64,000 nucleotides of DNA from Flavobacteriales bacterium (GTDB lineage: Bacteria; Bacteroidota; Bacteroidia; Flavobacteriales; Flavobacteriaceae): the NCBI GenBank assembly GCA_026993355.1, contig JALWTX010000022.1, positions 62,001 to 126,000 of the forward strand, read 5' to 3'. The position numbers and the translations under genes are program-made. The notes below the pieces were generated by a model. The model saw nothing but the letters and a program-made list of their open reading frames with translations. It was not told the origin of the DNA and did no database searches. Every line of letters starts with the position of its first letter. The stretch's first letter is position 1. Shown here one piece after another: positions 15,738-24,599 of the stretch.

Positions 15738-17204
15738 ATGGCAAAAATCGTCGTTTTAGGTTCGGGTATTGCCGGACACACTGCTGCAGCATATTTGCGG
15801 AAGTGGTTAAACAAATCTCATGAAGTGGTGGTCATTTCCCCTAATGAGTATTACCAATTTGTCCCTTCAAATATTTGGGTTGGCGTAGGCCGAATGAAAC
15901 CGGAACAAATCCGGTTTAAATTAGAACCGAAATATAAAAAATGGGGTATTAATTTTAAACGTGCCAAAGCACTAACTATTCATCCTGAAGGGGGTGAAGA
16001 TTCTGAAAAACCTTATGTGACTATTGAATATGTTGGTCAAGGAAAAGAAGGTCAGAAAGAAGTAGTAGATTATGACTTCTTAGTAAATGCTACCGGACCG
16101 CAATTGCGTTTTGATAAAACCGAAGGCTTAGGTCCCGAACATGGACACACTGTTTCGGTTTGTAACTTTAATCATGCTTCACATGCATGGGCGGAATTGC
16201 AAAAATCTATTAAAAAAATGGAGGCCGGTGAACCTCAAAATATCGTCATTGGTATTGGTCATCCCGGAGCAACTTGTCAAGGAGCAGCATTTGAATATAT
16301 TTTAAATGTCTATCACGAAATTGATCGACGAGGTTTGTCTGATTTAGCCAATATTACTTATCTTACAAATGAGTATGAAGTTGGTGATTTTGCTATGGGT
16401 GGTGCATATATTAAAAGAAACGGGTATATCACACCTACCAAAATTTTTGCCGAATCATTTTTGGCAGAACGCGAAATATATTGGATAAAAAGAGCCGGAG
16501 TATATAAAGTTGATGATGAAAAAATTTATTATGAAAATTTAGCCGGCGAGTATAAAGAAATTCCTTATGACTTTGCCATGCTCATACCGGCATTTAGCGG
16601 ACCCGGCTTTAAAGCATTTGATAAGCAAGGCGCGGATATTACCGACAAAATGTTTAAACCAAATGGGTTTATGATTGTTGATGCCGATTATACACCAAAA
16701 CCTTTTGAAGAGTGGAAAGCCAGTGATTGGCCCGAAGTCGTCCAACATCCGGAATATAAAAATGTTTTTGCACCGGGTATCGCCTTTGCGCCACCACATA
16801 CTATTTCTAAACCTTTTACCTCACCAAATGGCACCAAAATAGTTCCGGCACCACCACGTACTGGTATGCCATCAGGTGTTATGGGTAAAGTGGTTGCTCA
16901 AAATATTAGAGATGTGGTGAAAGGAAAAGCTACTTTAGATAAACTAAAACATAAAGCTTCAATGTCAAAAATGGGGGCTGCTTGTATTGTATCTGCCGGA
17001 TATGGTATGACCAATGGTATGGCTGCCACCATGACGGTATTCCCCATCGTTCAAGATTGGGACAAATATCCTGAGTTTGGTCGTTCACTGACTTATACAG
17101 TAGGTGAAGCTGGTTTGGCAGGCCATTGGTTGAAATGGTTTATGCATTATATGTTCTTACATAAAGCAAAAGGTTATCCATTCTGGTGGTTATTACCTGA
17201 ATAG
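15738..17204 (+). CDS. FAD-dependent oxidoreductase, sulfide:quinone oxidoreductase-like
   Basis: Flavoprotein of the disulfide reductase family that resembles sulfide:quinone oxidoreductases, which oxidise sulfide and pass electrons to the quinone pool at the membrane. The FAD-binding 'VVLGSGIAGHTAAAYLRK' starts at residue 5, and 'FVPSNIWVGVG' near 41-51 is typical of SQR. Cysteines that could form the catalytic redox pair are Cys180 ('GATCQG') and Cys416 ('AACIVS'), with Cys142 as a third. A C-terminal amphipathic, aromatic stretch ('WLKWFMHYMFLH...') may bind the membrane. Its 488 aa is longer than classic SQR (about 430). Substrate is inferred; a related quinone reductase is possible. Followed by a 58-codon gene and a terminator. 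Confidence 0.75.
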   Translation: MAKIVVLGSGIAGHTAAAYLRKWLNKSHEVVVISPNEYYQFVPSNIWVGVGRMKPEQIRFKLEPKYKKWGINFKRAKALTIHPEGGEDSEKPYVTIEYVGQGKEGQKEVVDYDFLVNATGPQLRFDKTEGLGPEHGHTVSVCNFNHASHAWAELQKSIKKMEAGEPQNIVIGIGHPGATCQGAAFEYILNVYHEIDRRGLSDLANITYLTNEYEVGDFAMGGAYIKRNGYITPTKIFAESFLAEREIYWIKRAGVYKVDDEKIYYENLAGEYKEIPYDFAMLIPAFSGPGFKAFDKQGADITDKMFKPNGFMIVDADYTPKPFEEWKASDWPEVVQHPEYKNVFAPGIAFAPPHTISKPFTSPNGTKIVPAPPRTGMPSGVMGKVVAQNIRDVVKGKATLDKLKHKASMSKMGAACIVSAGYGMTNGMAATMTVFPIVQDWDKYPEFGRSLTYTVGEAGLAGHWLKWFMHYMFLHKAKGYPFWWLLPE

Positions 17205-17241
17205 TGAATAAAAATTACAATCAAAATAAAATAATTTTATT

Positions 17242-17418
17242 ATGGCAAATACAAAGAAATATTTAACCCGAATTACAAGAGGATACACCGAATTCTCTTA
17301 TGCAACTATACCAACAAAATTTACCAGATTTATGCGTCGTTGTATTATATGGCAAGCATGGCGTTGGTTAGTTTTAAATATTAAAATTTTAAGAATTGTT
17401 GCATTTGGTCACTCCTAA
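17242..17418 (+). CDS. Small basic protein (58 aa) downstream of the SQR-like gene
   Basis: A 58-codon reading frame from ATG to TAA, 37 bp behind the SQR-like gene and before the shared terminator at 17449-17476, so it should be on the same transcript. The product is very basic in its first half, has one Cys (Cys34) and a Trp-rich stretch 'WQAWRWLVLNIKILRIVAF' near 37-55 that could lie on the membrane. I know no family for it. Its position suggests a partner or anchor of the flavoprotein. The Trp codons and the regular third-position A/T support real coding. Confidence 0.55.
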   Translation: MANTKKYLTRITRGYTEFSYATIPTKFTRFMRRCIIWQAWRWLVLNIKILRIVAFGHS

Positions 17419-17448
17419 CAAGCTAAACAATCTTGGATTTATATTAAG

Positions 17449-17476
17449 AAAGCTGCCTAAAAAGGGCAGCTTTTTT
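17449..17476 (+). terminator. Intrinsic terminator of the SQR-like operon
   Basis: 9-bp stem AAAGCTGCC / GGCAGCTTT, 7-nt loop, then six T in total on the plus strand. Confidence 0.88.
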
Positions 17477-17493
17477 CCTAGAGATTGTGTATA

Positions 17494-17850
17494 TTAACCG
17501 CCTATTTTTTTTACTTTATACCCTTGATCGGTGAGGATTTTTATAATTTTCTCACGATTGTTCCCTTGAATAATTATTTCACCATCTTTGACACTTCCGC
17601 CAACTCCTAATTTGTTTTTTAAGTTTTTTCCTAATTTTTTTAAATCTTGTTCATCACCTTCAAAGCCTTTGATAATAGTCACAGTTTTACCTCCCCGTCC
17701 TTTTTTAGAAAAATGAGCTTCTAAAAACTGTTTTTCTGGTGGTAAAGTTTGAGAAAATTCTTCCTCTTCCGGTTGATAATCCGGATTGGTTGAATAAGCA
17801 AAAGATGCTAATTGACTTAAATCATTTAATGTTTTTTTCTTTTTTGCCAT
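17494..17850 (-). CDS. yciH: SUI1/YciH family translation initiation factor-like protein
   Basis: Homologue of eukaryotic eIF1 (SUI1). The C-terminal ~70 residues hold the core: 'GRGGKTVTIIKGFEG' near 51-65, 'LKKLGKNLKNKLGVGGSVKDGEIIIQG' near 71-97 and 'LTDQGYKVKKIGG' at the end. The N-terminal 45 residues are a polar, variable extension. In bacteria YciH is thought to influence initiation fidelity under stress, but this is not essential. It starts 4 bp after the stop of the MtfA-like gene, so the two are probably co-transcribed. Confidence 0.9.
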   Translation of the reverse strand: MAKKKKTLNDLSQLASFAYSTNPDYQPEEEEFSQTLPPEKQFLEAHFSKKGRGGKTVTIIKGFEGDEQDLKKLGKNLKNKLGVGGSVKDGEIIIQGNNREKIIKILTDQGYKVKKIGG

Positions 17851-17854
17851 AATT

Positions 17855-18673
17855 TTATTTCTTTTTATTCATAAAAATGAGCCTTAACATTTGATATAAT
17901 TCAGGATGATTTTTTTTGAGTTCTTCAGGGTTCTCAAAAAAGGATACCCCGGATTCTGCAAAAAATTCAGCCGCATTCACGCCGGCATACTCATTTAAAA
18001 CAGAATTTTCATTATAAATTCTCTCTATTTCTTTTATAATCAAATTTTCCCAAGGTTTAATATAACTTTTCGGTATTAAAATGTCGGGGATGCCGTCCGC
18101 TTTACCATCTTCCATATCTATTAAGTGTAAAAATTCATCCATGCCGGTATGTTGTCCATCATAATCTTTTTTAAAACTTTCATATAAAGCTTTGCGCGAT
18201 AAATACATTTTGTTTTTCATGCCGCCATAGCCAACCAATCCATTTAAGAGTGTACCATTTGGCAACATAGGATGCTTAATTTGAAAGGAATTGTCATACA
18301 AGTAAATGTTTTTTAAGTCTTTATAATACCAAGTAGGAAAAGAAAAAACAGGAATAACACCGCTGGAGGCAACCAATAATTTGTCTATGTCTGTTATGTC
18401 AATCCCGACACCATGAATTTTGTAGGTATTGATGAATTCTAATATTTTCTGTTCAAACAGAATTTTTTGTCTGGGCGTCAGGTTTTTATAAAAGGAGACT
18501 TTTTCTGTTAAAATTTTTCGCCAACCGGCTTTAAAAAAATTTTGTTCAGGAGAAAAAGCATTTTTTAACTTATAAAATTTGTCATAATAGGCAGGAGGGA
18601 TAAGCCACAGAATGAAAAGAATGAGCAAATAAGCCAAAAAGAAAACCTCTATATAAACCTGGATATTTTTCAT
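17855..18673 (-). CDS. MtfA/M90-like membrane-anchored protein with altered zinc motif
   Basis: Resembles the MtfA zinc peptidase family (M90). A membrane helix at about 7-27 precedes the catalytic-type domain. The region 'FPTWYYKD', 'YGGMKNKMYLSRKAL', 'DGKADGIPDILIPKSYIKPWENLI' and 'EFFAESGVSFFENPEELKKNHPELYQML' matches Bacteroidota members of this group. The zinc motif HExxH reads 'DEFLH' near 190-194: the first His is Asp (codon GAT). The later Glu ('AAEFFAE') is kept. The protein may be inactive or use a different ligand. Downstream gene is yciH; upstream is gyrB behind a hairpin. Confidence 0.7.
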   Translation of the reverse strand: MKNIQVYIEVFFLAYLLILFILWLIPPAYYDKFYKLKNAFSPEQNFFKAGWRKILTEKVSFYKNLTPRQKILFEQKILEFINTYKIHGVGIDITDIDKLLVASSGVIPVFSFPTWYYKDLKNIYLYDNSFQIKHPMLPNGTLLNGLVGYGGMKNKMYLSRKALYESFKKDYDGQHTGMDEFLHLIDMEDGKADGIPDILIPKSYIKPWENLIIKEIERIYNENSVLNEYAGVNAAEFFAESGVSFFENPEELKKNHPELYQMLRLIFMNKKK

Positions 18674-18684
18674 AAGAATTTTAA

Positions 18685-18732
18685 AAATGCCTTAAAATTT
18701 CAACTAAAAGTAAAGTTGTTTTTAAGGCATTT
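18685..18732 (-). terminator. Long hairpin between gyrB and the MtfA-like gene
   Basis: Perfect 13-bp arms AAATGCCTTAAAA (18685-18697) / TTTTAAGGCATTT (18720-18732) with a further inner CAACT/AGTTG pairing. After the stem the minus strand reads several T. It follows gyrB by 24 bp and most likely ends that transcript. Confidence 0.7.
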
Positions 18733-18756
18733 ATTTTTTATAAAATTATTGGTTGT

Positions 18757-20775
<2,019 letters not shown>

Positions 20776-20934
20776 TTAAATTATTATTCACTTCAACTTA
20801 AAAATAAAATACTTTGTTGATTTACAGTTGATTAGACTGAAAACATCTAGTCTTTACACATTATTTTTTGTTAAGTTTATAAAAGAAATGAAATTTAGCG
20901 TAAAAAAAGCATTTTTAGCCTTAATTTTATCGTT

Positions 20935-20942
20935 TATATTTG
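20935..20942 (+). promoter_or_regulatory. -7 promoter element directly at the glycosyltransferase start
   Basis: TATATTTG ends only 6 nt before the ATG at 20949, so the transcript would begin at or within a few nt of the start codon (leaderless). Confidence 0.55.
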
Positions 20943-20948
20943 CAGCAT

Positions 20949-22088
20949 ATGAAAATTTTATTACTGGGAGAATACAGTCGCTTGCATAATTCATTAAAGG
21001 AGGGGCTTATCGCCTTGGGACATCAGGTTTTATTGGTTGGAACCGGTGACGATTTTAAAAATTTTCCGGTTGATAGAAATGTGTTTCCTCAATCACGACA
21101 ACATTTTTTAAAGAATAAATGGTGGTTATTCGTCTATAAATTAACCGGATATAATTATTTTAGAAAAGAAACCTATAAAAATTTACGCCGGCTTTTGCCT
21201 GAATTAAAAGGCTTTGACATTGTACAGCTTATAAATGAAGATGCATTTTTAATAGATCCTGAGGATGAAATTAAATTTTTCAGGTCAGTTTTTCATCAGA
21301 ATAATAAAATATTTTTAGCAGCCTGCGGAGAAGATCATCATGTGATTAATTATTATAATTCGGGAAAAATGCGTTATAGTATTTTGGATCCATTTATAGA
21401 TAATCCACATTTGGTGAATGAAGCCGCTTTTTCTTACAAATATTTACAACCGGCTTATCATAAATTGCATTCTTTTGTTTTGAAACATATTGATGGACTT
21501 ATTCCGACAGATTTAGATTATGCCATCCCTTACCGGAATCATCCTAAAGCCTTACCAATGATTCCAAACCCCATTAATACTGACCGGATAAAATATACGC
21601 TAATGGAAATTAATGGCCCCATTAATATATTTTTCGGTATCAATCGCTTAAGTTATTATAAGAAAGGCAGCCATCTTATTTTAAAGGCTTTAGAACAACT
21701 AAAGAAAAAATATAAAAACAAGATTTCTATTATAATTGCAGAAAATTTACCTTACAACACATATATTAAAAAATACCGGCAAGCCCATATTTTTATTGAT
21801 CAGGTTTACTCATATGATCAGGGCTACAATGCTTTAGAGGCGATGGCGCAAGGAAAATGTGTACTGACCGGTGCCGAAAAAGAGTTTGTAGATTATTATC
21901 AATTAAAAGAAGATGTGGCTGTCAATATTTTGCCGGAAGTGAATGATATTGTGGAAAAAATAGCTGAATTGGTTGAAAACCCTAACCGGATAGTGCGGCT
22001 ATCACAAAATGCCCGTCAATTTGTCGAAAAATATCATAATTACAAACAAATAGCCCAAAAATATGTAGATGTTTGGACGGGAAAATAA
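20949..22088 (+). CDS. Glycosyltransferase (GT1/GT4-like)
   Basis: GT-B-type sugar transferase, acceptor unknown. The N-terminal Rossmann-like domain starts 'MKILLLGEYSRLHNSLKEGLIALGHQVLLVG'-like, with the conserved start of a nucleotide-sugar transferase; the C-terminal half has 'IFFGINRLSYYKKGSHLILKALEQL' near 218-242 and 'IDQVYSYDQGYNALEAMAQGKCVL' near 284-307, the family 4 phospho-sugar pocket. Likely used in surface polysaccharide or glycolipid synthesis, but it lies alone and no other glycan genes are adjacent. I start at ATG 20949; the TTG at 20940 is part of the promoter. Confidence 0.8.
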   Translation: MKILLLGEYSRLHNSLKEGLIALGHQVLLVGTGDDFKNFPVDRNVFPQSRQHFLKNKWWLFVYKLTGYNYFRKETYKNLRRLLPELKGFDIVQLINEDAFLIDPEDEIKFFRSVFHQNNKIFLAACGEDHHVINYYNSGKMRYSILDPFIDNPHLVNEAAFSYKYLQPAYHKLHSFVLKHIDGLIPTDLDYAIPYRNHPKALPMIPNPINTDRIKYTLMEINGPINIFFGINRLSYYKKGSHLILKALEQLKKKYKNKISIIIAENLPYNTYIKKYRQAHIFIDQVYSYDQGYNALEAMAQGKCVLTGAEKEFVDYYQLKEDVAVNILPEVNDIVEKIAELVENPNRIVRLSQNARQFVEKYHNYKQIAQKYVDVWTGK

Positions 22089-22098
22089 CATAAAAAAA

Positions 22099-22118
22099 CC
22101 CGCTAAAAGCGGGCTTTG
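22099..22118. terminator. Short GC-rich hairpin between glycosyltransferase and csp genes
   Basis: CCCGC (22099-22103) pairs with GCGGG (22109-22113) with a 5-nt loop, A-rich before and CTTT after. Suitable as a weak bidirectional terminator. Confidence 0.6.
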
Positions 22119-22142
22119 GGTAAAAAATTTATTCAATAAAAA

Positions 22143-22334
22143 TTAAGCTTGCTTAACATTTACTGCATTCAATCCTTTTTTTCCTTCTTTGAGTTCAAAC
22201 TCTACTTTGTCACCTTCTTGGATGTCGTCAATTAATCCTGTAACGTGTACAAAATACTCTGTGTTTGAATCGTCGTCGATAATAAAACCAAAACCTTTGG
22301 TTTCATTAAAGAACTTTACTGTTCCTGTTTTCAT
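22143..22334 (-). CDS. Cold-shock domain protein
   Basis: 63-aa single-stranded nucleic-acid chaperone. The RNP1 motif is 'KGFGFI' at about 13-18 and RNP2 'YFVHVTGL' at about 27-34; the remaining beta strands 'GDKVEFELKEGKKGLNAVNVKQA' complete a CspA-type OB fold. Members of this group act as RNA chaperones and are often expressed at high level; several paralogs per genome are usual. Promoter TACCTTTG at 22361-22368 gives a very short leader, so a CspA-type cold-responsive leader is not present. Confidence 0.95.
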   Translation of the reverse strand: MKTGTVKFFNETKGFGFIIDDDSNTEYFVHVTGLIDDIQEGDKVEFELKEGKKGLNAVNVKQA

Positions 22335-22360
22335 TATTGTAATTTAATTTATTAATACCG

Positions 22361-22368
22361 CAAAGGTA
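22361..22368 (-). promoter_or_regulatory. -7 promoter element of the cold-shock gene
   Basis: TACCTTTG on the minus strand, a full match to TAnnTTTG, 26 nt upstream of the ATG. Confidence 0.62.
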
Positions 22369-22475
22369 GGGTTTTTTTATTTGTAATAGCTATTTTTTAT
22401 TTATTTTTTAAAGAAATATTAAAATTTCTAAAAATATTAAACTTGTTGCGAATAACGTAAACTTTGGCCACAAAT

Positions 22476-23717
22476 CTAATTAAAAAAAGTTTTTTCAACC
22501 GGATTAGTTGCGAAAAAGTAGGGGATTTCTTTATAATCCTCAATGTAGGATTTTAATAAAATTAATTGCGCTTTTTTCCCTTTATGAATACTCCCGATTT
22601 CATTAGTAAGTTCTAAAGCTGCTGCCGCATTAATGGTTGCAGCGTTGATGGCTTGCTCAGGTGTTAGTTTTTGTTTAATACATGCCAAAGAGACAACAAA
22701 ATTCATATTAAAACTTGGCGTAGAGCCCGGATTAAAATCTGTTGCTAAGGCAACGGGAATGTTATTTTCAATTAATTTTTTTACCGGCGTATAAGGAATA
22801 TCAATAAAAAAACTACAGGCGGGCAGAGTAGTAGCAATGGTATCCGTGCCGGCTAGCGTTTTAAGATCTTCTTCGGTTATAACTTCCAAATGGTCCACAG
22901 AAACAGCCTTATTTTTAACTGCAACATCAATACCACCTATGCTATTAAATTGATTCACATGGACTTTTGGCTTTAATCCGAATTTTTGACTGGCTTTTAA
23001 AATACGATCTGTTTCTGCTGCAGTAAAATAATTTTTTTCACAAAAAACATCAATATAGTCAGCTAAATTATCTTTTGCAATAGCCGGTAGCATTTCATTG
23101 ATAATCAAATCGATGTACTCCTTTTTATTATTTTTATATTTTTCGGGGACAGCATGCGCACCCAAGAACGTGGCTTTTATGGAAATCGGAAAATTTTGTT
23201 TTAATCGTTTGATTACCCGAAGCATTTTAAGTTCGGCATCCAAGCTCAGTCCATAACCCGATTTGATTTCAATAGCACCGGTTCCGTATTGCATCACTTC
23301 TTTAAGTAATTTGGCACTCTTTTGATACAATTCATCTTCAGGAATATCTACCATTTTTTTTGCAGAATTTAGTATGCCCCCACCACGTTTAGCAATCTGC
23401 TCATATGTCAGCCCGTTAATTTTATCGACAAATTCGTCAGCCCGCGATGCGGCAAAGACCAAATGTGTATGGCTATCAGTCCAAGCAGGCATTAATATTT
23501 TTTGTTGGGCATCATATATATCACCCTTATATTCCGGACAATTTTTCATAGGCCCAAAGTCATCAATCAGCCCATCTTTTATACTTAAATAGGCATTTTT
23601 AAGAAGGGGTAACTCACCCATTTCTTTGCCTCTTAAACTTTTTTTGCCCGGTCGTACTTGAAGAAGTTGTCCTATATTGGTTATTAACAAGTTAGTTGAA
23701 TTAATTGGTAAAGACAT
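22476..23717 (-). CDS. hutI: Imidazolonepropionase
   Basis: Third step of histidine degradation: opens 4-imidazolone-5-propanoate to formiminoglutamate. Amidohydrolase metal-binding 'DSHTHLVFAASRADEF' near 73-88, 'TGAIEIKSGYGLSLDAE' near 144-160, the second His site 'FLGAHAVP' near 183-190, 'ATDFNPGS' near 325-332 all fit HutI. Length 413 aa is normal. hutH, hutU and hutG are not in the window. Its ATG lies 17 bp inside the end of the DUF4159 gene, so translation is probably coupled; the operon starts with the 52-aa membrane protein. Confidence 0.95.
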   Translation of the reverse strand: MSLPINSTNLLITNIGQLLQVRPGKKSLRGKEMGELPLLKNAYLSIKDGLIDDFGPMKNCPEYKGDIYDAQQKILMPAWTDSHTHLVFAASRADEFVDKINGLTYEQIAKRGGGILNSAKKMVDIPEDELYQKSAKLLKEVMQYGTGAIEIKSGYGLSLDAELKMLRVIKRLKQNFPISIKATFLGAHAVPEKYKNNKKEYIDLIINEMLPAIAKDNLADYIDVFCEKNYFTAAETDRILKASQKFGLKPKVHVNQFNSIGGIDVAVKNKAVSVDHLEVITEEDLKTLAGTDTIATTLPACSFFIDIPYTPVKKLIENNIPVALATDFNPGSTPSFNMNFVVSLACIKQKLTPEQAINAATINAAAALELTNEIGSIHKGKKAQLILLKSYIEDYKEIPYFFATNPVEKTFFN

Positions 23718-24357
23718 AATAAAGAATATTGGCCCCCATTTTTAAAGCTTTTTGATGTACTTCAGGGGGATCATGATGGATAACCTGACTTTCCCAGCCA
23801 TCCCCCAAATCACTTTCATAGGTATATAAAAGCATCAGGCGTCCATGGTCATCAAAAATACCGAATGCTTGCGGACGCTTCCCATTATGTTCATGAATTT
23901 TAGGTAATCCATTGGGAAACTTAAAGTAAATAGAAAAAATGGGGTGATTTTTAGGAAGTTCGACTAATTTTTTGTCCGGAAATAATTTTTTTATTTCCCG
24001 GCGTATATATTTATCCATTCCATAATTGTCATCGACGTGTAAAAAACCACCATTTAAAAGATATTTTCTCAAATTTTTGATATCCGATTCATCAAAAAAC
24101 ACATTACCGTGACCGGTCATATGGATAAAAGGATAATTGAAAATCTCCGGCGAGTCAGGTGTTACAACAGGAATATCCTTGGCAATTTTGGTATGAATTT
24201 GCCGGTTAGAAAACCGTACTAAATTGGGGAGCGATGTGGTAATATTGGCATACCAATCACCCCCCCCTTTATATTTTAATAAAGCTATTTGTTGTGCAAT
24301 CGCATTTATTGAGATGATAAAAAAACTCGCAACAAAAAAAGCTTTAAATAATTTCAT
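23701..24357 (-). CDS. DUF4159 domain secreted protein
   Basis: A Sec signal peptide (about residues 1-21, ending 'NAIAQQ') is followed by a DUF4159 domain: 'LLKYKGGGDWYANITTSLPNLVRFSN' start, 'FIHMTGHGNVFFDESDIKNLRKYLLNGGFLHVDD' centre with the gly-gly-phe turn and 'DLGDGWESQVIHHDPPEVHQKALKMGANILYY' end. The fold is glutamine-amidotransferase-like, but function is unknown; the protein is exported to the periplasm. It lies between a 52-aa membrane protein and hutI, whose start it overlaps. Confidence 0.85.
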   Translation of the reverse strand: MKLFKAFFVASFFIISINAIAQQIALLKYKGGGDWYANITTSLPNLVRFSNRQIHTKIAKDIPVVTPDSPEIFNYPFIHMTGHGNVFFDESDIKNLRKYLLNGGFLHVDDNYGMDKYIRREIKKLFPDKKLVELPKNHPIFSIYFKFPNGLPKIHEHNGKRPQAFGIFDDHGRLMLLYTYESDLGDGWESQVIHHDPPEVHQKALKMGANILYYVFTN

Positions 24358-24369
24358 TTGTCACAAAGT

Positions 24370-24528
24370 TTAATCTTCGTCATCATTGGCAACTGAAGAT
24401 TTACTACTTCCACCGGTTACCATTTTATACACGGCAAAACCTAATAAGAAAATGACTAAAAAGAAAATAGCTCCCATAATATTGCCTAGATTCCACATAC
24501 TTGAGTTGTCTGCTGCTAAAAATAACAT
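24370..24528 (-). CDS. Small membrane protein, 52 aa
   Basis: ATG to TAA with 52 codons, first gene of the transcript with DUF4159 and hutI (12 bp to the DUF4159 ATG). It has one membrane helix at about 17-35 ('IMGAIFFLVIFLLGFAVYK') and a Ser/Asp-rich cytoplasmic tail ending 'NDDED'. A -7 element (TAAATTTG) sits 27 nt upstream. No known family assigned. It is too short for usual gene-finding cutoffs, but promoter, operon place and helix support it. Confidence 0.65.
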   Translation of the reverse strand: MLFLAADNSSMWNLGNIMGAIFFLVIFLLGFAVYKMVTGGSSKSSVANDDED

Positions 24529-24554
24529 AGTTTTTTATTTTTTGGTTAATAGAA

Positions 24555-24562
24555 CAAATTTA
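24555..24562 (-). promoter_or_regulatory. -7 promoter element of the small membrane protein-DUF4159-hutI operon
   Basis: TAAATTTG on the minus strand. Confidence 0.55.
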
Positions 24563-24599
24563 AACTAATTTTTTATTTATAAAAAATAATTAGTGTAGA

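Noticed and set aside
22335-22475. Possible cold-shock leader RNA before the csp gene
   Set aside because: The -7 element lies only 26-33 nt from the ATG, so the leader is too short for a CspA-type thermosensor.
24569-24586. A/T-only hairpin TTTTTTAT / ATAAAAAA after the E1 fusion gene
   Set aside because: Could be a weak terminator, but such pairs are expected by chance in this AT-rich DNA.
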